A stretch of 64,000 bases of DNA from Kibdelosporangium philippinense (GCF_021390435.2 NZ_JAJVCN010000004.1:1096501-1160500), one strand, 5' to 3'. Shown: positions 1 through 9,055, counted from the first letter of the stretch. Notes: generated by a model from the letters alone, not told the origin. A program made the numbers and translations.

Positions 1-1
1 G

Positions 2-16
2 GCAGGCGGCGCGTGA
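2..16 (+). CDS. 3' tail of an upstream gene, possibly pgsA
   Basis: Four codons (Ala-Gly-Gly-Ala) and a TGA at 14-16 lie just before the first complete gene. The fragment is too short to identify. The suggestion of pgsA (phosphatidylinositol phosphate synthase) rests only on the mycobacterial order, where pgsA directly precedes the acyltransferase and mannosyltransferase genes seen here. Confidence 0.3.
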   Translation, partial: AGGA

Positions 17-25
17 GGAGATGGC

Positions 26-931
26 GTGAAGGAACGGCTGGTCGATGCCGCGTACGGCGCCGGATGGGGCCTGGTCAAGGTCCTGCCGGAGTTCGTCGCG
101 CGCCCAGCGTTCCAAGCAGGCGCCGACCTGGCCGTGCTGCGCAACGGCTCAGGGGCTCAGCAGTTGCGACGCAATCTGGTCCGTGTCGTGCCCGGGGCGT
201 CGCCGAAGGAACTGGACGACCTCGTCCGTGCGGGGCTCCGGTCGTATTCGCGGTACTGGAAGGAAGTCTTCCGGCTGCCGACCATGAACCATCACGCGAT
301 CGCCGAGCAGGTCAACTCGGTGGTGGTCGGCCGTGACGTGGTCGACGCGGCACTGGAACGCGGCAAGGGCCTGGTGCTCGCGCTGCCGCACACGGGCAAC
401 TTCGATGTGTCGGGCATCTGGCTGGCCCAGAACTACGGCGAGTTCACGACTGTTGCCGAACGGCTCAAGCCCGAGTCGGTCTGGGAACGGTTCTTGGCGT
501 ACCGGCGCTCGCTCGGGTTCGACGTACTTCCGTTGACCGGCAACGGCAGCGGCCCTTTCCGTGGCATGATCGACCGGCTCAAGAAGAACGGCGTCGTATG
601 CCTTGTCGCCGACCGTGACCTGACCAAGAGCGGCATCCCGGTGACGTTTTTTGGCGAGGAGACCCGGATGCCCGCCGGTCCGGCGCGCTTGGCGGCGACC
701 ACTGGCGCGGCGCTCGCTGTCGTGGACAACCTTTTCGTCGACGACGGCTGGGGTTTGCGGATTCACTCGCCGCAGTTGGTCGAATCGTGTGCCGACGTGC
801 CCGCCGCGACCCAGGCGCTGGCCGACGGCTACGCCAAGGACATCGCCGAACATCCAGCCGACTGGCACATGCTGCAGAAACTGTGGATCGCTGATCTTTC
901 GGACGCACGCAGGGAAGCGCTCGGCGAATGA
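26..931 (+). CDS. Phosphatidylinositol mannoside acyltransferase (PatA-like)
   Basis: 301-residue member of the lipid A / PIM lysophospholipid acyltransferase family. In actinobacteria this enzyme acylates the mannose of PIM1/PIM2 on the inner face of the membrane. The HX4D catalytic motif is visible as HTGNFD (His122, Asp127), followed by a FFGEETRMPAGPARLA stretch typical of the acceptor pocket. The GTG start at 26 is chosen because GAGGAG lies at 15-20 with good spacing. The 3' end overlaps the next ATG (ATGA at 928), so it is translationally coupled to the mannosyltransferase gene, the same order as Rv2611c-Rv2610c in mycobacteria. Confidence 0.88.
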   Translation: MKERLVDAAYGAGWGLVKVLPEFVARPAFQAGADLAVLRNGSGAQQLRRNLVRVVPGASPKELDDLVRAGLRSYSRYWKEVFRLPTMNHHAIAEQVNSVVVGRDVVDAALERGKGLVLALPHTGNFDVSGIWLAQNYGEFTTVAERLKPESVWERFLAYRRSLGFDVLPLTGNGSGPFRGMIDRLKKNGVVCLVADRDLTKSGIPVTFFGEETRMPAGPARLAATTGAALAVVDNLFVDDGWGLRIHSPQLVESCADVPAATQALADGYAKDIAEHPADWHMLQKLWIADLSDARREALGE

Positions 932-2058
932 GGATCGGAGTCGTGTGCCCGTACTCCTTCGAGGTCCCTGGGGGAGTACAGGCCCACGTCGTCGACCTGG
1001 CCAGGGCTTTGCGGGGAATGGGCCACGAGGTAGCCGTCCTCGCGCCCGCCGACGAGCACACCCCGTTGCCTGACTTCGTGCAGCCCGCCGGTCGCGCGCT
1101 CGCCATTCCGTACAACGGTTCGGTGGCGCGGTTGTCGTTTGGCCCGGTGTCGTACGCGCGAGTACGACGGTGGATTCGTGAGCACGACTTCGACGTGCTG
1201 CACCTGCACGAGCCCATCGCTCCTAGCTTGTCGCTGCTGGCGTTGATGGTCGCCGAGGGGCCGATCGTCGCCACGTATCACACGTCGACGACGAAATCGC
1301 GCGCGCTGAACGCTTTCCAGGTCGTGCTTCAGCCTTTTTTGGAGAAGATCACCGCACGGATCGCCGTTTCCGCGTTGGCTCGTCGGGTTCAGGTGGAGCA
1401 CCTCGGCGGAGATGCGGTGCAAATCCCCAACGGCGTCGATGTTCGGTTCTTCGCCGACGCGAAACCGCTCGACGGATATCCGCGCGAAGGCCCGACAATC
1501 GGGTTCGTCGGCCGATTCACCGAACCGCGCAAGGGCATGCCGGTTTTGCTCGCCGCCATGCGTCAATTGTTGACGGACATGCCGGACCTACGCCTTTTGG
1601 TCGTCGGCCGCGGCGACGCGGATGATTTGCGGCGCGAGGCCGGTCCGGAATTGGCTGACCGGATCGACCTGCTCGGCCAAGCCGACGACGAGACCAAAGC
1701 GCGCGCGTTGAGCAGCGTCGATGTGTACTGCGCGCCCAACACCGGCGGCGAGAGCTTTGGGATCATCCTGCTCGAAGCCATGTCCGCGGGCACTCCCGTG
1801 GTCGCCAGCGACCTGGACGCATTCCGGCGCGTGCTCGATGACGGCATGGCTGGAGTCCTACATCCTGTAGGAAATCCGATTGCGTTGGCTGGCGCGCTCC
1901 GCGGTGTGCTGAGCGATCCGGAACGGCGCGCCACATTGGCCGCCGAAGGTTCGCGGCGTGCTGCGGCGTTTGACTGGTCGGTCGTCGCCGGCCAAGTTTT
2001 GCGCGTCTACGAAACCGCGATCGCCGCCGACCCGCGGCACGTTGGCGAGGCGCTGTGA
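928..2058 (+). CDS. pimA: Phosphatidylinositol alpha-mannosyltransferase PimA
   Basis: 376-residue GT-B fold glycosyltransferase of family GT4. It transfers mannose from GDP-mannose to the inositol of phosphatidylinositol, the first step of PIM/lipoarabinomannan synthesis at the cytoplasmic membrane. The N-terminal PGGVQAH loop matches the PimA phosphate-contacting segment, and the C-terminal domain has the EX7E-type donor motif in GESFGIILLEAMSAGTPVV. The start overlaps the acyltransferase stop and the end overlaps the following Nudix gene (GTGA), making a three-gene translationally coupled operon. Family assignment is secure; the PimA role is supported by synteny. Confidence 0.9.
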   Translation: MRIGVVCPYSFEVPGGVQAHVVDLARALRGMGHEVAVLAPADEHTPLPDFVQPAGRALAIPYNGSVARLSFGPVSYARVRRWIREHDFDVLHLHEPIAPSLSLLALMVAEGPIVATYHTSTTKSRALNAFQVVLQPFLEKITARIAVSALARRVQVEHLGGDAVQIPNGVDVRFFADAKPLDGYPREGPTIGFVGRFTEPRKGMPVLLAAMRQLLTDMPDLRLLVVGRGDADDLRREAGPELADRIDLLGQADDETKARALSSVDVYCAPNTGGESFGIILLEAMSAGTPVVASDLDAFRRVLDDGMAGVLHPVGNPIALAGALRGVLSDPERRATLAAEGSRRAAAFDWSVVAGQVLRVYETAIAADPRHVGEAL

Positions 2059-3020
2059 CCACTGCCCTGCTCATCGTTGTGCCGCTGGTGCTGATCCTGG
2101 TGGCGTGGTTGATGGCGACGGCGAACCGGCTAAACCGACTTCATATCCGATCCGACGCCGCATGGGCCGCGTTGGAGGCCGCACTTGCGCGCCGCGCGGT
2201 CGTCGCGCGGGCCGTTGCGGCGACCGGCTCGGCGCCGGGAACGCTTCGGGAGATCGCCGACCACGCCGAGCGCGCGCCGAGGTACGACCGCGAAGCGGCG
2301 GAAAACGAACTCAGCCGCGAACTCGCGGTCGTCGTTCGGGGGCAACTGCCAGTTGCGTTAGTAGCCGAATTGGTCGACGCCGAACAACGCGTCGTCATCG
2401 CGCGCCGCGTGCACAATGACGCGGTCCGCGACACTTTGGCGCAGCGTCGTCGCCGAACGGTCCGCTGGCTCAAGCTCGCCGGAACCGCGCCCCAGCCGGA
2501 ATACTTCGAAATCGCCGAACCGGAATTGAACGGCGAGGTCGCACCTTTGCCGCGGTCGTCGGCGCGCGTGCTTTTGCTCGATGGTGACGGTCGCGTGTTG
2601 CTGTTCCACGGATGCAATCCGGGCGTCGAAGACGACACATTTTGGTTCACCGCCGGCGGCGGGATCGAGCCGGACGAGGACATTCGGGCCGCCGCGTTGC
2701 GGGAACTGTTCGAAGAGACCGGCATCAAACTGGCCGACGACCAGTTGACCGGGCCGGTTTGGCGGCGCCGCGCGGTGTTCAGTTTCGACGGCCGCAGCTA
2801 CGACGCCGAGGAATGGTTCTTCGTCGCGACCACCCCGACGACCACTGTGGACACCTCCGGCTTCAACCAGATCGAACTGGACACGATCGACGAGCATCGC
2901 TGGTGGAGCGCAGCCGATCTGCGCGCCACCACCGACACCGTCTATCCCGTCCAGCTCGCCGAGTTGCTTCCGGCCCTGCTGGAGTCCGAATGGGACGGAC
3001 GCACCCGCTCCGTCCGCTAG
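2055..3020 (+). CDS. Membrane-anchored Nudix hydrolase (Rv2609c-like)
   Basis: 321 residues. Residues 1-25 form one hydrophobic anchor, then comes a charged linker of about 130 residues resembling a LemA-like helical segment, then a C-terminal Nudix domain. The Nudix box GX5EX7REUXEEXGU is complete at about residues 201-224 (ending RELFEETGI), so metal-dependent hydrolysis of a nucleoside diphosphate derivative is expected; the substrate cannot be read from sequence. The gene is coupled to pimA through a GTGA overlap, as in mycobacteria. Its TAG stop shares the palindrome CTAG with the stop of the convergent EF-G2 gene. Confidence 0.85.
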   Translation: MTTALLIVVPLVLILVAWLMATANRLNRLHIRSDAAWAALEAALARRAVVARAVAATGSAPGTLREIADHAERAPRYDREAAENELSRELAVVVRGQLPVALVAELVDAEQRVVIARRVHNDAVRDTLAQRRRRTVRWLKLAGTAPQPEYFEIAEPELNGEVAPLPRSSARVLLLDGDGRVLLFHGCNPGVEDDTFWFTAGGGIEPDEDIRAAALRELFEETGIKLADDQLTGPVWRRRAVFSFDGRSYDAEEWFFVATTPTTTVDTSGFNQIELDTIDEHRWWSAADLRATTDTVYPVQLAELLPALLESEWDGRTRSVR

Positions 3021-5134
3021 GTCATGCTGGCCACAAGGTTCTGTGGCAACGGGTCGAACCGGCTGAACTCGCGGGTGAACGTCGCCGAGCCGGAACTGAG
3101 CGACCGCAGATCGATCGCGTATCGGATCAGTTGCGTCGCAGGCACCTCGGCGCGAATCACCGAGTAGCCCGGTGACATGTCCGCCTCGGTACCCAGCACA
3201 CGTCCGCGCCGACTGGAAAGGTCGCCGAGTACCGTGCCCAAGTGCTCGTCAGGCAACCGGACCAGCACCGTGTCGACCGGCTCGAGCAACGTGATCTGCC
3301 CGGCCGCGGCGGCTTCCTTCAAGGCGATCGACCCGGCGGTCTGGAACGCCGCGTCGGACGAGTCAACACTGTGCGCCTTGCCGTCGACCAGCGTGACCTT
3401 GATGTCCACCACCGGATAGCCGGACAGCAGACCGCGCTCGAGCTGCGCCCGGATGCCCTTCTCCACACTCGGGATGAACTGGTTCGGGATCGCCCCGCCG
3501 ACGATCTTGTCGACGAACTCGAACCCGGAACCACGCGGCAACGGTTCGACGACGATGTCGCAGACCGCATATTGGCCGTGTCCACCGGACTGCTTGACGT
3601 GCCTGCCCTTCGCCTTCGCAGTTCCGCCGAACGTCTCGCGCAGCGCGACCTTCACCGGCTCGGTGTCCACATCCGCGCCGCCCGAACGCAAGCGCGCGAG
3701 CACGACATCCGCGTGCGCCTCGCCCATGCACCACAGCACCAACTGGTGCGTTTCGGCGTTGCGTTCCAAACGAAGCGTCGGGTCGCCAGCCACGAGCCTC
3801 GCCAAGTTGCGCGCCATCGTGTCCTCGTCACTGCGCGTCTTGGCCACGACCGCGACCGGCAGCAACGGTTCAGGCATCGCCCACGGCGTCATCAGCAACG
3901 GATGTTCGGGCGCGGAGACGGTGTCGCCAGTTTCCGCCGAACCAACTTTGGTCAACGCGCACAAGTCGCCCGCGACGCAGTACGGCACTTCGCGCAGCGT
4001 CGCACCGAGCGGCGAGTAAATGTGCGCCACGCGCTCGTCGACGTCATGGTCTTCGTGCCCTCGCTCAGACATGCCGTGACCCGACACGTGCACGGGACGC
4101 TCCGGCCGCAACGTTCCGGAGAACACGCGTACCAACGACACACGCCCGACGTACGAGTCGACCGCGGTGCGCACGACCTCGGCCGCGAGCGGACCTTCGG
4201 GATCAGCCTTCAGCTTCTCGCGGTTCCTGCCGTTCGGGTCGGTGACCTCGGGCAACGGGTGCTCCAAGGGCGATGGGAACGCGCGCTTGATCCCGTCGAG
4301 TACTTCGGCCAGGCCAACACCGGACGTCGAACAGACCGGGATGACCGGGTGGAACGAGCCGCGCGCGACCGCTTTCTCCAAGTCTTCGATGAGCGTGTCC
4401 TGGTCGAGATCCTCACCGGCGAGATACCGGTCCATCAGGGTCTCGTCCTCGCTCTCGGCGATGATGCCCTCGATCAGCTCGTTGCGTGCCTCGGCCATCC
4501 GCTCGAGATCGGCCGGATCCGGCTCGCCCATCTTCGGCGGATAGCCGTCGGAGTAGTCGTAGAACCGCTGGGTGATCAACCCGACCAGACCGTTCTTCGC
4601 CGGCAGATACAGCGGGAGCACGCCCGCGCCGAACGCGTCACGACATGCGGCGATCTCGTTCTCGGCGTCGGCGCGCTGGTGATCGAGCCGCGCGACGATT
4701 ACTGCCCGGGGCATCCCGACGGCGGCGCACTCTTCCCATACGGCGACAGTCGCGGCGTCCACGCCTTCGGCCGCGCAGACGACGAACAACGCGGCGTCCG
4801 CGGCACGCAATCCTGCCCGCAGTTCCCCGACGAAGTCGGCGTACCCAGGCGTGTCGATGAGATTGATCTTGACGCCGTCGTGCATGAGCGGCGCGACGGA
4901 CAGACCGACCGATCGCTGCTGACGGACAGCGGCTGGATCGTGGTCGCAGACGGTGGTGCCTTCGGTGACCGAACCGGCGCGTGACAACACTCCGGCCGCG
5001 GTGAGCAGGGCTTCTGTCAGTGTGGTCTTCCCTGAACCGGACGGCCCCACCAGGACCACATTGCGCACTTTGGCAGGGTCGTCCACAGCGACCGCGGCTC
5101 CGACGTCTCCGTTCTCGGTGTGCTTACCAGCCAT
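3017..5134 (-). CDS. fusA2: Elongation factor G-like GTPase EF-G2
   Basis: 705-residue EF-G paralogue with G domain, domain II and the EF-G domains III-V. The G1 loop reads GPSGSGKTT and G3 reads DTPGYADF, while the G4 region is VARLDHQ instead of the NKxD of true EF-G. That pattern is shared with the actinobacterial FusA2/EF-G2 group rather than with canonical EF-G or TetM. A translational or ribosome-associated role is inferred; ordinary translocase activity is not assumed. The ATG at 5134 was chosen because the complement carries GGGAGG a few bases upstream. An open reading frame continues further upstream, but that part does not resemble EF-G. Convergent with the Nudix gene. Confidence 0.85.
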   Translation of the reverse strand: MAGKHTENGDVGAAVAVDDPAKVRNVVLVGPSGSGKTTLTEALLTAAGVLSRAGSVTEGTTVCDHDPAAVRQQRSVGLSVAPLMHDGVKINLIDTPGYADFVGELRAGLRAADAALFVVCAAEGVDAATVAVWEECAAVGMPRAVIVARLDHQRADAENEIAACRDAFGAGVLPLYLPAKNGLVGLITQRFYDYSDGYPPKMGEPDPADLERMAEARNELIEGIIAESEDETLMDRYLAGEDLDQDTLIEDLEKAVARGSFHPVIPVCSTSGVGLAEVLDGIKRAFPSPLEHPLPEVTDPNGRNREKLKADPEGPLAAEVVRTAVDSYVGRVSLVRVFSGTLRPERPVHVSGHGMSERGHEDHDVDERVAHIYSPLGATLREVPYCVAGDLCALTKVGSAETGDTVSAPEHPLLMTPWAMPEPLLPVAVVAKTRSDEDTMARNLARLVAGDPTLRLERNAETHQLVLWCMGEAHADVVLARLRSGGADVDTEPVKVALRETFGGTAKAKGRHVKQSGGHGQYAVCDIVVEPLPRGSGFEFVDKIVGGAIPNQFIPSVEKGIRAQLERGLLSGYPVVDIKVTLVDGKAHSVDSSDAAFQTAGSIALKEAAAAGQITLLEPVDTVLVRLPDEHLGTVLGDLSSRRGRVLGTEADMSPGYSVIRAEVPATQLIRYAIDLRSLSSGSATFTREFSRFDPLPQNLVASMT

Positions 5135-5340
5135 AGCCCTCAACCTCCCGCACGGACAGTGTTCAGCCGTAGGACACAATGTGCTCGATCTCACACCCGT
5201 TTGCAGGTCGGGGACAACCCCGCAGGTGCTCTGCCATCCAGTGGTAGTAACGGCGTCGCAATCCGCCGTTAAGGGGTGACAGGGGCCACACGCTGGGGCT
5301 TTGTTGAAGTGGCCTGATGATATCGGGTCAGATTGGCCCG

Positions 5341-5368
5341 TTGGAAGTGGCCACACTCGCCGTACGAT
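5341..5368 (+). promoter_or_regulatory. Putative pdxS promoter
   Basis: In the 273-bp divergent region between the EF-G2 gene and pdxS, a -35-like TTGGAA (5341-5346) and an actinobacterial -10-like TACGAT (5363-5368) lie 16 bp apart, about 40 bp before the pdxS start. No PdxR/MocR gene sits beside it, and no other motif stands out in this gap. Confidence 0.4.
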
Positions 5369-5407
5369 TCGAGACGAACCCATCGTTACGTCGAGAGGAC
5401 GACTTCC

Positions 5408-6313
5408 GTGACCACCAGCCCAGAATCCATCCCGCAGACCGGGACCGCCCGCGTGAAGCGCGGGATGGCGGAGATGCTCAAGGGCGGAGTGATCATGGAC
5501 GTGGTCACCCCGGAGCAGGCGAAGATCGCCGAAGACGCCGGTGCTGTCGCGGTCATGGCGCTCGAGCGCGTGCCCGCCGACATCCGCGCGCAGGGCGGCG
5601 TGTCCCGGATGAGCGACCCGGACATGATCGACGGCATCATCGCCGCGGTGTCGATCCCGGTCATGGCCAAGGCCCGGATCGGCCACTTCGTCGAAGCGCA
5701 GGTCCTGCAGTCGCTCGGGGTGGACTACATCGACGAGTCCGAGGTGCTGACCCCGGCCGACTACGCCAACCACATCGACAAATGGCAGTTCACCGTGCCC
5801 TTCGTCTGTGGCGCCACCAACCTTGGCGAGGCACTGCGCCGGATCACCGAAGGCGCGGCCATGATCCGCTCAAAGGGCGAGGCCGGCACCGGTGACGTCT
5901 CCAACGCCACCACGCACATGCGCAAGATCCGCCAGGAGATCCGCCGCCTGCAGAACCTGCCGGAGGACGAGCTGTTCGTGGCGGCCAAGGAACTGCAGGC
6001 GCCGTACGAGCTGGTCAAAGAGGTCGCCGAGCTCGGCAAGCTGCCGGTCGTGCTGTTCACCGCCGGTGGCATCGCCACCCCGGCCGACGCCGCGATGATG
6101 ATGCAGCTCGGCGCCGAGGGCGTGTTCGTCGGCTCGGGCATCTTCAAGTCCGGCAACCCGGCGCAGCGTGCCGAGGCGATCGTGAAGGCCACCACCTTCC
6201 ACGACGACCCTGACGTCATCGCCAAGGTCTCGCGCGGCCTCGGGGAAGCGATGGTCGGCATCAACGTCGACGAGATCCCGCAGCCGCACCGCTTGGCCGA
6301 GCGCGGCTGGTAA
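5408..6313 (+). CDS. pdxS: Pyridoxal 5'-phosphate synthase lyase subunit PdxS
   Basis: 301 residues. PdxS forms the (beta/alpha)8 dodecameric core that condenses ribose 5-phosphate, glyceraldehyde 3-phosphate and PdxT-supplied ammonia into PLP. The Schiff-base lysine is Lys88 in [10 protein letters not shown], and the second conserved lysine lies in [11 protein letters not shown]. The C-terminal [28 protein letters not shown] phosphate-binding region is intact. The GTG start at 5408 follows an AGAGGAC Shine-Dalgarno and gives the usual length. The partner pdxT lies 3.2 kb downstream rather than adjacent; accessory genes occupy the space. Confidence 0.97.
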   Translation: MTTSPESIPQTGTARVKRGMAEMLKGGVIMDVVTPEQAKIAEDAGAVAVMALERVPADIRAQGGVSRMSDPDMIDGIIAAVSIPVMAKARIGHFVEAQVLQSLGVDYIDESEVLTPADYANHIDKWQFTVPFVCGATNLGEALRRITEGAAMIRSKGEAGTGDVSNATTHMRKIRQEIRRLQNLPEDELFVAAKELQAPYELVKEVAELGKLPVVLFTAGGIATPADAAMMMQLGAEGVFVGSGIFKSGNPAQRAEAIVKATTFHDDPDVIAKVSRGLGEAMVGINVDEIPQPHRLAERGW

Positions 6314-6333
6314 TCGGATACCAAATACGAAAT
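6314..6333. repeat. Dispersed A+T-rich motif, copy 1
   Basis: TCGGATACCAAATACGAAAT lies immediately after the pdxS stop. It contains the core TACGAAAT and a GGATA element in the arrangement seen at the other copies (see findings). Confidence 0.5.
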
Positions 6334-6338
6334 AGGGT

Positions 6339-6363
6339 CCCGTGAGCGTCGCTCGCTCACGGG
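6339..6363 (+). terminator. Hairpin terminator after pdxS
   Basis: Perfect 10-bp inverted repeat CCCGTGAGCG (6339-6348) and CGCTCACGGG (6354-6363) with a 5-nt loop, 26 bp after the pdxS stop. The right arm runs into the end of the TetR remnant on the other strand. No long U tract follows. Confidence 0.7.
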
Positions 6364-6590
6364 GCGTCTTTGCGCGTCGCGTGGTCGAACAGGTCGGCCA
6401 GTTCGGTCGTGAAGGTTTCCAATTTCGTATCCGATCGCTCCATGAGTTCGCGCGGCACGTTCTCCAACGTCGCCATCAACGCCAACGCCATCACCCGGGG
6501 CGCGAACTTGCGATACTCGCCCGCTTGCCGCCCGTCCCGGAACATGTCCGCCAGTTCGTCGAGCGTGGCATTGCGCTGCCCTTCGGCCCA
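6357..6590 (-). pseudogene. TetR-family regulator remnant (C-terminal half only)
   Basis: About 75 residues on the minus strand look like the last helices of a TetR-family ligand-binding domain (segments such as LDELADMFRDGRQ and MALALMATLENVP, ending ATRKDAP). No helix-turn-helix DNA-binding domain exists upstream: the frame runs straight into antisense of another gene fragment. The junction is placed at about 6575-6592 by where the resemblance changes. I interpret this as a 5'-truncated, non-functional regulator gene; it also carries a copy of the dispersed motif. Confidence 0.6.
6422..6437. repeat. Dispersed A+T-rich motif, copy 2
   Basis: ATTTCGTATCCGATCG, identical over 16 nt to 13449-13464. 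It lies inside the TetR remnant, where it encodes part of RSDTKLE on the minus strand. Confidence 0.55.
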
Positions 6591-6972
6591 CAAGTGGGGC
6601 AAGCCCATCACGATCCTGGAATTCGGCTGCTGCACGTATCCCAGTGCGTCCGAGCGCGGCGCTGGTAGCTACGACATCGTCGACTACACGCAGGATCCGC
6701 CGGTGATCAAGGCGGGATTCGTGCGCGACGAACGCGTCCAGGCCGAACGCATCACCCGGATGCTGCGGATCTTCGCCGCCGAGGGGATACCGGCGCACAT
6801 CTATACGTTCATCAACCCCGAGGCGCCGCATTCGCCGGTCCGACAGCGCGAACTGGGTATCGGCGCGTTCAGCTTGGTCAAAGTTGTCCGCGAGCAGTAC
6901 GCGGATTCGTACTCGCCGTATCGCTGGGAGCCGAAGGAAGCGTTCCACGCCGTCGCCCGATACAACGCGTAG
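6590..6972 (+). pseudogene. 3' fragment of a conserved hypothetical gene
   Basis: From about 6590 the plus strand encodes GKPITILEFGCCTY followed by YDIVDYTQDPPVIK, RDERVQAERITRML, FINPEAPHSP and WEPKEAFHAVARYNA. I recognise these as the C-terminal part of an actinobacterial family of uncharacterised proteins with a glycosidase-like barrel, sometimes labelled abortive infection protein. The N-terminal two thirds are absent and no start codon or ribosome site precedes the fragment. It abuts the reversed TetR remnant, so the locus is a deletion or recombination scar. The family label is from memory and moderately certain. Confidence 0.55.
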
Positions 6973-7078
6973 TCGCGAGCTAACCCCAGCTCATGACCGA
7001 TTGTGACGTTCGCCTCACGCTAAGTCTTCCTTAAGGGGTCTCGATCATCGCCGGTCCAAACTCTACGGTTCGGCAGCT

Positions 7079-8458
7079 ATGGGCTCGGTTGATGTAGACG
7101 GTTACTCCAAGGCGCTCGGCAAACGCCAGGTACAGATGATCGCTATCGGTGGTGCGATCGGTGTGGGGTTGTTTCTGGGAGCAGGCGGGAGACTCAATCA
7201 GGCCGGTCCGTCTCTGGTTCTGTCGTACGCGCTGTGCGGCATCGCGGCGTATTTCGTGATGCGGGCGTTGGGTGAGCTCGTCATGCACGAGCCCAATTCC
7301 GGCAGTTTCGTGACCTACGCGCGGAAGTTCATCGGCCCGTGGGCAGGGTTCGCGTCAGGCTGGATGTACTGGGTGAACTGGGCGATGACCGGCATCGCGG
7401 AGATCACCGCGGTGGCCATCTACGTGCACCGGTGGTTGCCGGACGTGCCGCAGTGGATCACCGCGATGATCGCGCTCGCCGTGTTGCTGGCGGTCAACCT
7501 GTTGTCGGTGAAGCTGTTCGGCGAGCTGGAGTTCTGGTTCTCGCTGATCAAGGTGCTGGCCATCGTGGTGTTCCTGGTGGTCGGCCTCGGCCTGGTGGTG
7601 ACCGCGGCGGACATCGGCGGAACTCCGGCCGGGATTGGGAACCTGACCGAGCACGGCGGGTTCTTCCCTGCCGGTATCGGGATCGCGTTGATGACGTTGC
7701 AGGCGGTGATCTTCGCGTATTCGGCGATCGAGCTGGTCGGCATCGCGGCGGGGGAGACCAAGGACCCGCACAAGGTGCTGCCGAAGGCGATCAACAGCGT
7801 GGTCTGGCGAATCGCGATCTTCTACGTCGGCTCCGTGCTGCTGCTCGCGATGCTGCTGCCGTGGCCGTTCTACAACGGCGGCGAGAGCCCGTTTGTCACC
7901 GTGTTCTCCCGTCTGGGCATCCCCGGCGTCGGCGACATCATGAACGCGGTGGTGCTCACCGCGGCGCTTTCGTCGTGCAACTCCGGCCTGTATTCGACCG
8001 GGCGGATTTTGCGCGCGTTGGCCGAAAAGGGCGAGGCGCCGAAATTCGTCGGCAAGATGAGCGCGCGGCACGTGCCCTACGGCGGCATCCTGTTCACCGC
8101 GATCGCCTACGTGTTCGGCGTGGTGCTGAACTACTTGGTGCCCAAGGAGGCGTTCGACATCGCGATCGCCATCGCGTCGCTTGGTGTGGTCGCGACTTGG
8201 GCGACGTTGGTCTTCTGCCAGATGCGGCTGCGGCAGGCGGCGCTGCGCGGCGAACTCGAGCGTCCGGCATATCGGATGCCGGGCGCGCCGTACACCGGAT
8301 GGGCAACGCTCGGGTTCCTCGCGCTCGTCATCATCCTGATGGCGTTCTCCGACGGCGCCGAACGGATCGCGTTCTATTCACTGCCCGCGATCGTTCTCGC
8401 GCTGGTCATCGGTTGGCGCGTGATCTCGCGCCGCCGCGAGTCCGTCACCGTCGATTAG
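7079..8458 (+). CDS. APC-superfamily amino-acid permease (AnsP/CycA group)
   Basis: 459 residues with about twelve membrane helices. The N-terminal IGGAIGVGLFLGAGGRLNQA segment and the GELVMHEPNSGSFVTYARKF loop are diagnostic of amino acid/proton symporters of the asparagine/GABA permease group, and the helix 8 region LSSCNSGLYSTGR is conserved. Substrate is probably asparagine or a neutral amino acid, by family resemblance only. No strong Shine-Dalgarno precedes the ATG at 7079. The gene sits in the accessory block between pdxS and pdxT, and its stop codon overlaps a copy of the dispersed motif. Confidence 0.85.
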   Translation: MGSVDVDGYSKALGKRQVQMIAIGGAIGVGLFLGAGGRLNQAGPSLVLSYALCGIAAYFVMRALGELVMHEPNSGSFVTYARKFIGPWAGFASGWMYWVNWAMTGIAEITAVAIYVHRWLPDVPQWITAMIALAVLLAVNLLSVKLFGELEFWFSLIKVLAIVVFLVVGLGLVVTAADIGGTPAGIGNLTEHGGFFPAGIGIALMTLQAVIFAYSAIELVGIAAGETKDPHKVLPKAINSVVWRIAIFYVGSVLLLAMLLPWPFYNGGESPFVTVFSRLGIPGVGDIMNAVVLTAALSSCNSGLYSTGRILRALAEKGEAPKFVGKMSARHVPYGGILFTAIAYVFGVVLNYLVPKEAFDIAIAIASLGVVATWATLVFCQMRLRQAALRGELERPAYRMPGAPYTGWATLGFLALVIILMAFSDGAERIAFYSLPAIVLALVIGWRVISRRRESVTVD

Positions 8459-8474
8459 ATACGAAATCGGATAT
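8454..8474. repeat. Dispersed A+T-rich motif, copy 3 (reference copy)
   Basis: ATTAGATACGAAATCGGAT (8454-8472) is identical over 19 nt to the complement of 36513-36531, and positions 8459-8474 are identical over 16 nt to the complement of 30963-30978. This copy spans the permease stop codon and runs into the intergenic space. Confidence 0.7.
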
Positions 8475-8485
8475 ATGACAGTCGG

Positions 8486-9055
8486 CTAGAACAACCGGGC
8501 AAGATACCCGCGATACAACGCCGGCAAGTCAACGGTGCCGGGGTCGAGCAGCCACAGCGTGACCGCGCCTTCCATGAAGGCGTGCAACTCAGTGGCCACG
8601 GCCTCGGCATCCATGGCTGGTCGATCGCGGCGGATCGTATCTGAAATATGATGTCGGAGCCGTCGGGCCCGTTGCAGGAACCGCTCGTGCACCGTTGACT
8701 CGTCGAACAAGTGCTCGGCCTGCAGGACGATGTGCAACATCGCCAGCCCGCGCTCGCTTGTCATGTACTCCGCGTCGGCGATCAATGCCTTGACCAAACC
8801 GTTGATGCCGCCAGCGTGGCTCGTCACGCGCGCTGCCGCGCGGGCGTCGTACTCATCCAGCACTGCCTGCAACAGTGCGTCCTTCGAACCGAAGTGATGG
8901 ATCACAGCTGACGGCGTGATGCCTGCCCGCTCGGCGATCGCCGCGACCCCGGTGCCGGGGAATCCTTGCTGCGCGAACAGCTCAATGGCGGCGTCGAGAA
9001 TGCGGCGCCGCCGCTCGACACCGCGCTGCTGCGTCTGTCCCTTTACCCCTGCGAT
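8486..9055 (-). CDS. TetR-family regulator with no canonical start codon
   Basis: The frame encodes a complete TetR protein of about 189 residues: an N-terminal GVKGQTQQRGVERRRRIL lead, the HTH (FAQQGFPGTGVAAIAERAG, then TPSAVIHHFGSKDALL) and a ligand domain ending YRGYLARLF. Between the upstream in-frame stop (complement of 9086-9088) and the HTH there is no ATG, GTG or TTG. The codon where related proteins would start is ATC (complement of 9053-9055), which I used as the provisional start. The first regular start, GTG at 8905, would delete most of the HTH. Either the start has mutated, a rare start is used, or there is a base error. It faces away from the SRPBCC gene. Confidence 0.65.
   Translation of the reverse strand: MAGVKGQTQQRGVERRRRILDAAIELFAQQGFPGTGVAAIAERAGITPSAVIHHFGSKDALLQAVLDEYDARAAARVTSHAGGINGLVKALIADAEYMTSERGLAMLHIVLQAEHLFDESTVHERFLQRARRLRHHISDTIRRDRPAMDAEAVATELHAFMEGAVTLWLLDPGTVDLPALYRGYLARLF

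Noticed and set aside
5135-5773. N-terminal extension of the EF-G2 gene by about 210 residues
   Set aside because: The extension is antisense to pdxS and unlike EF-G; a good ribosome site supports the ATG at 5134.
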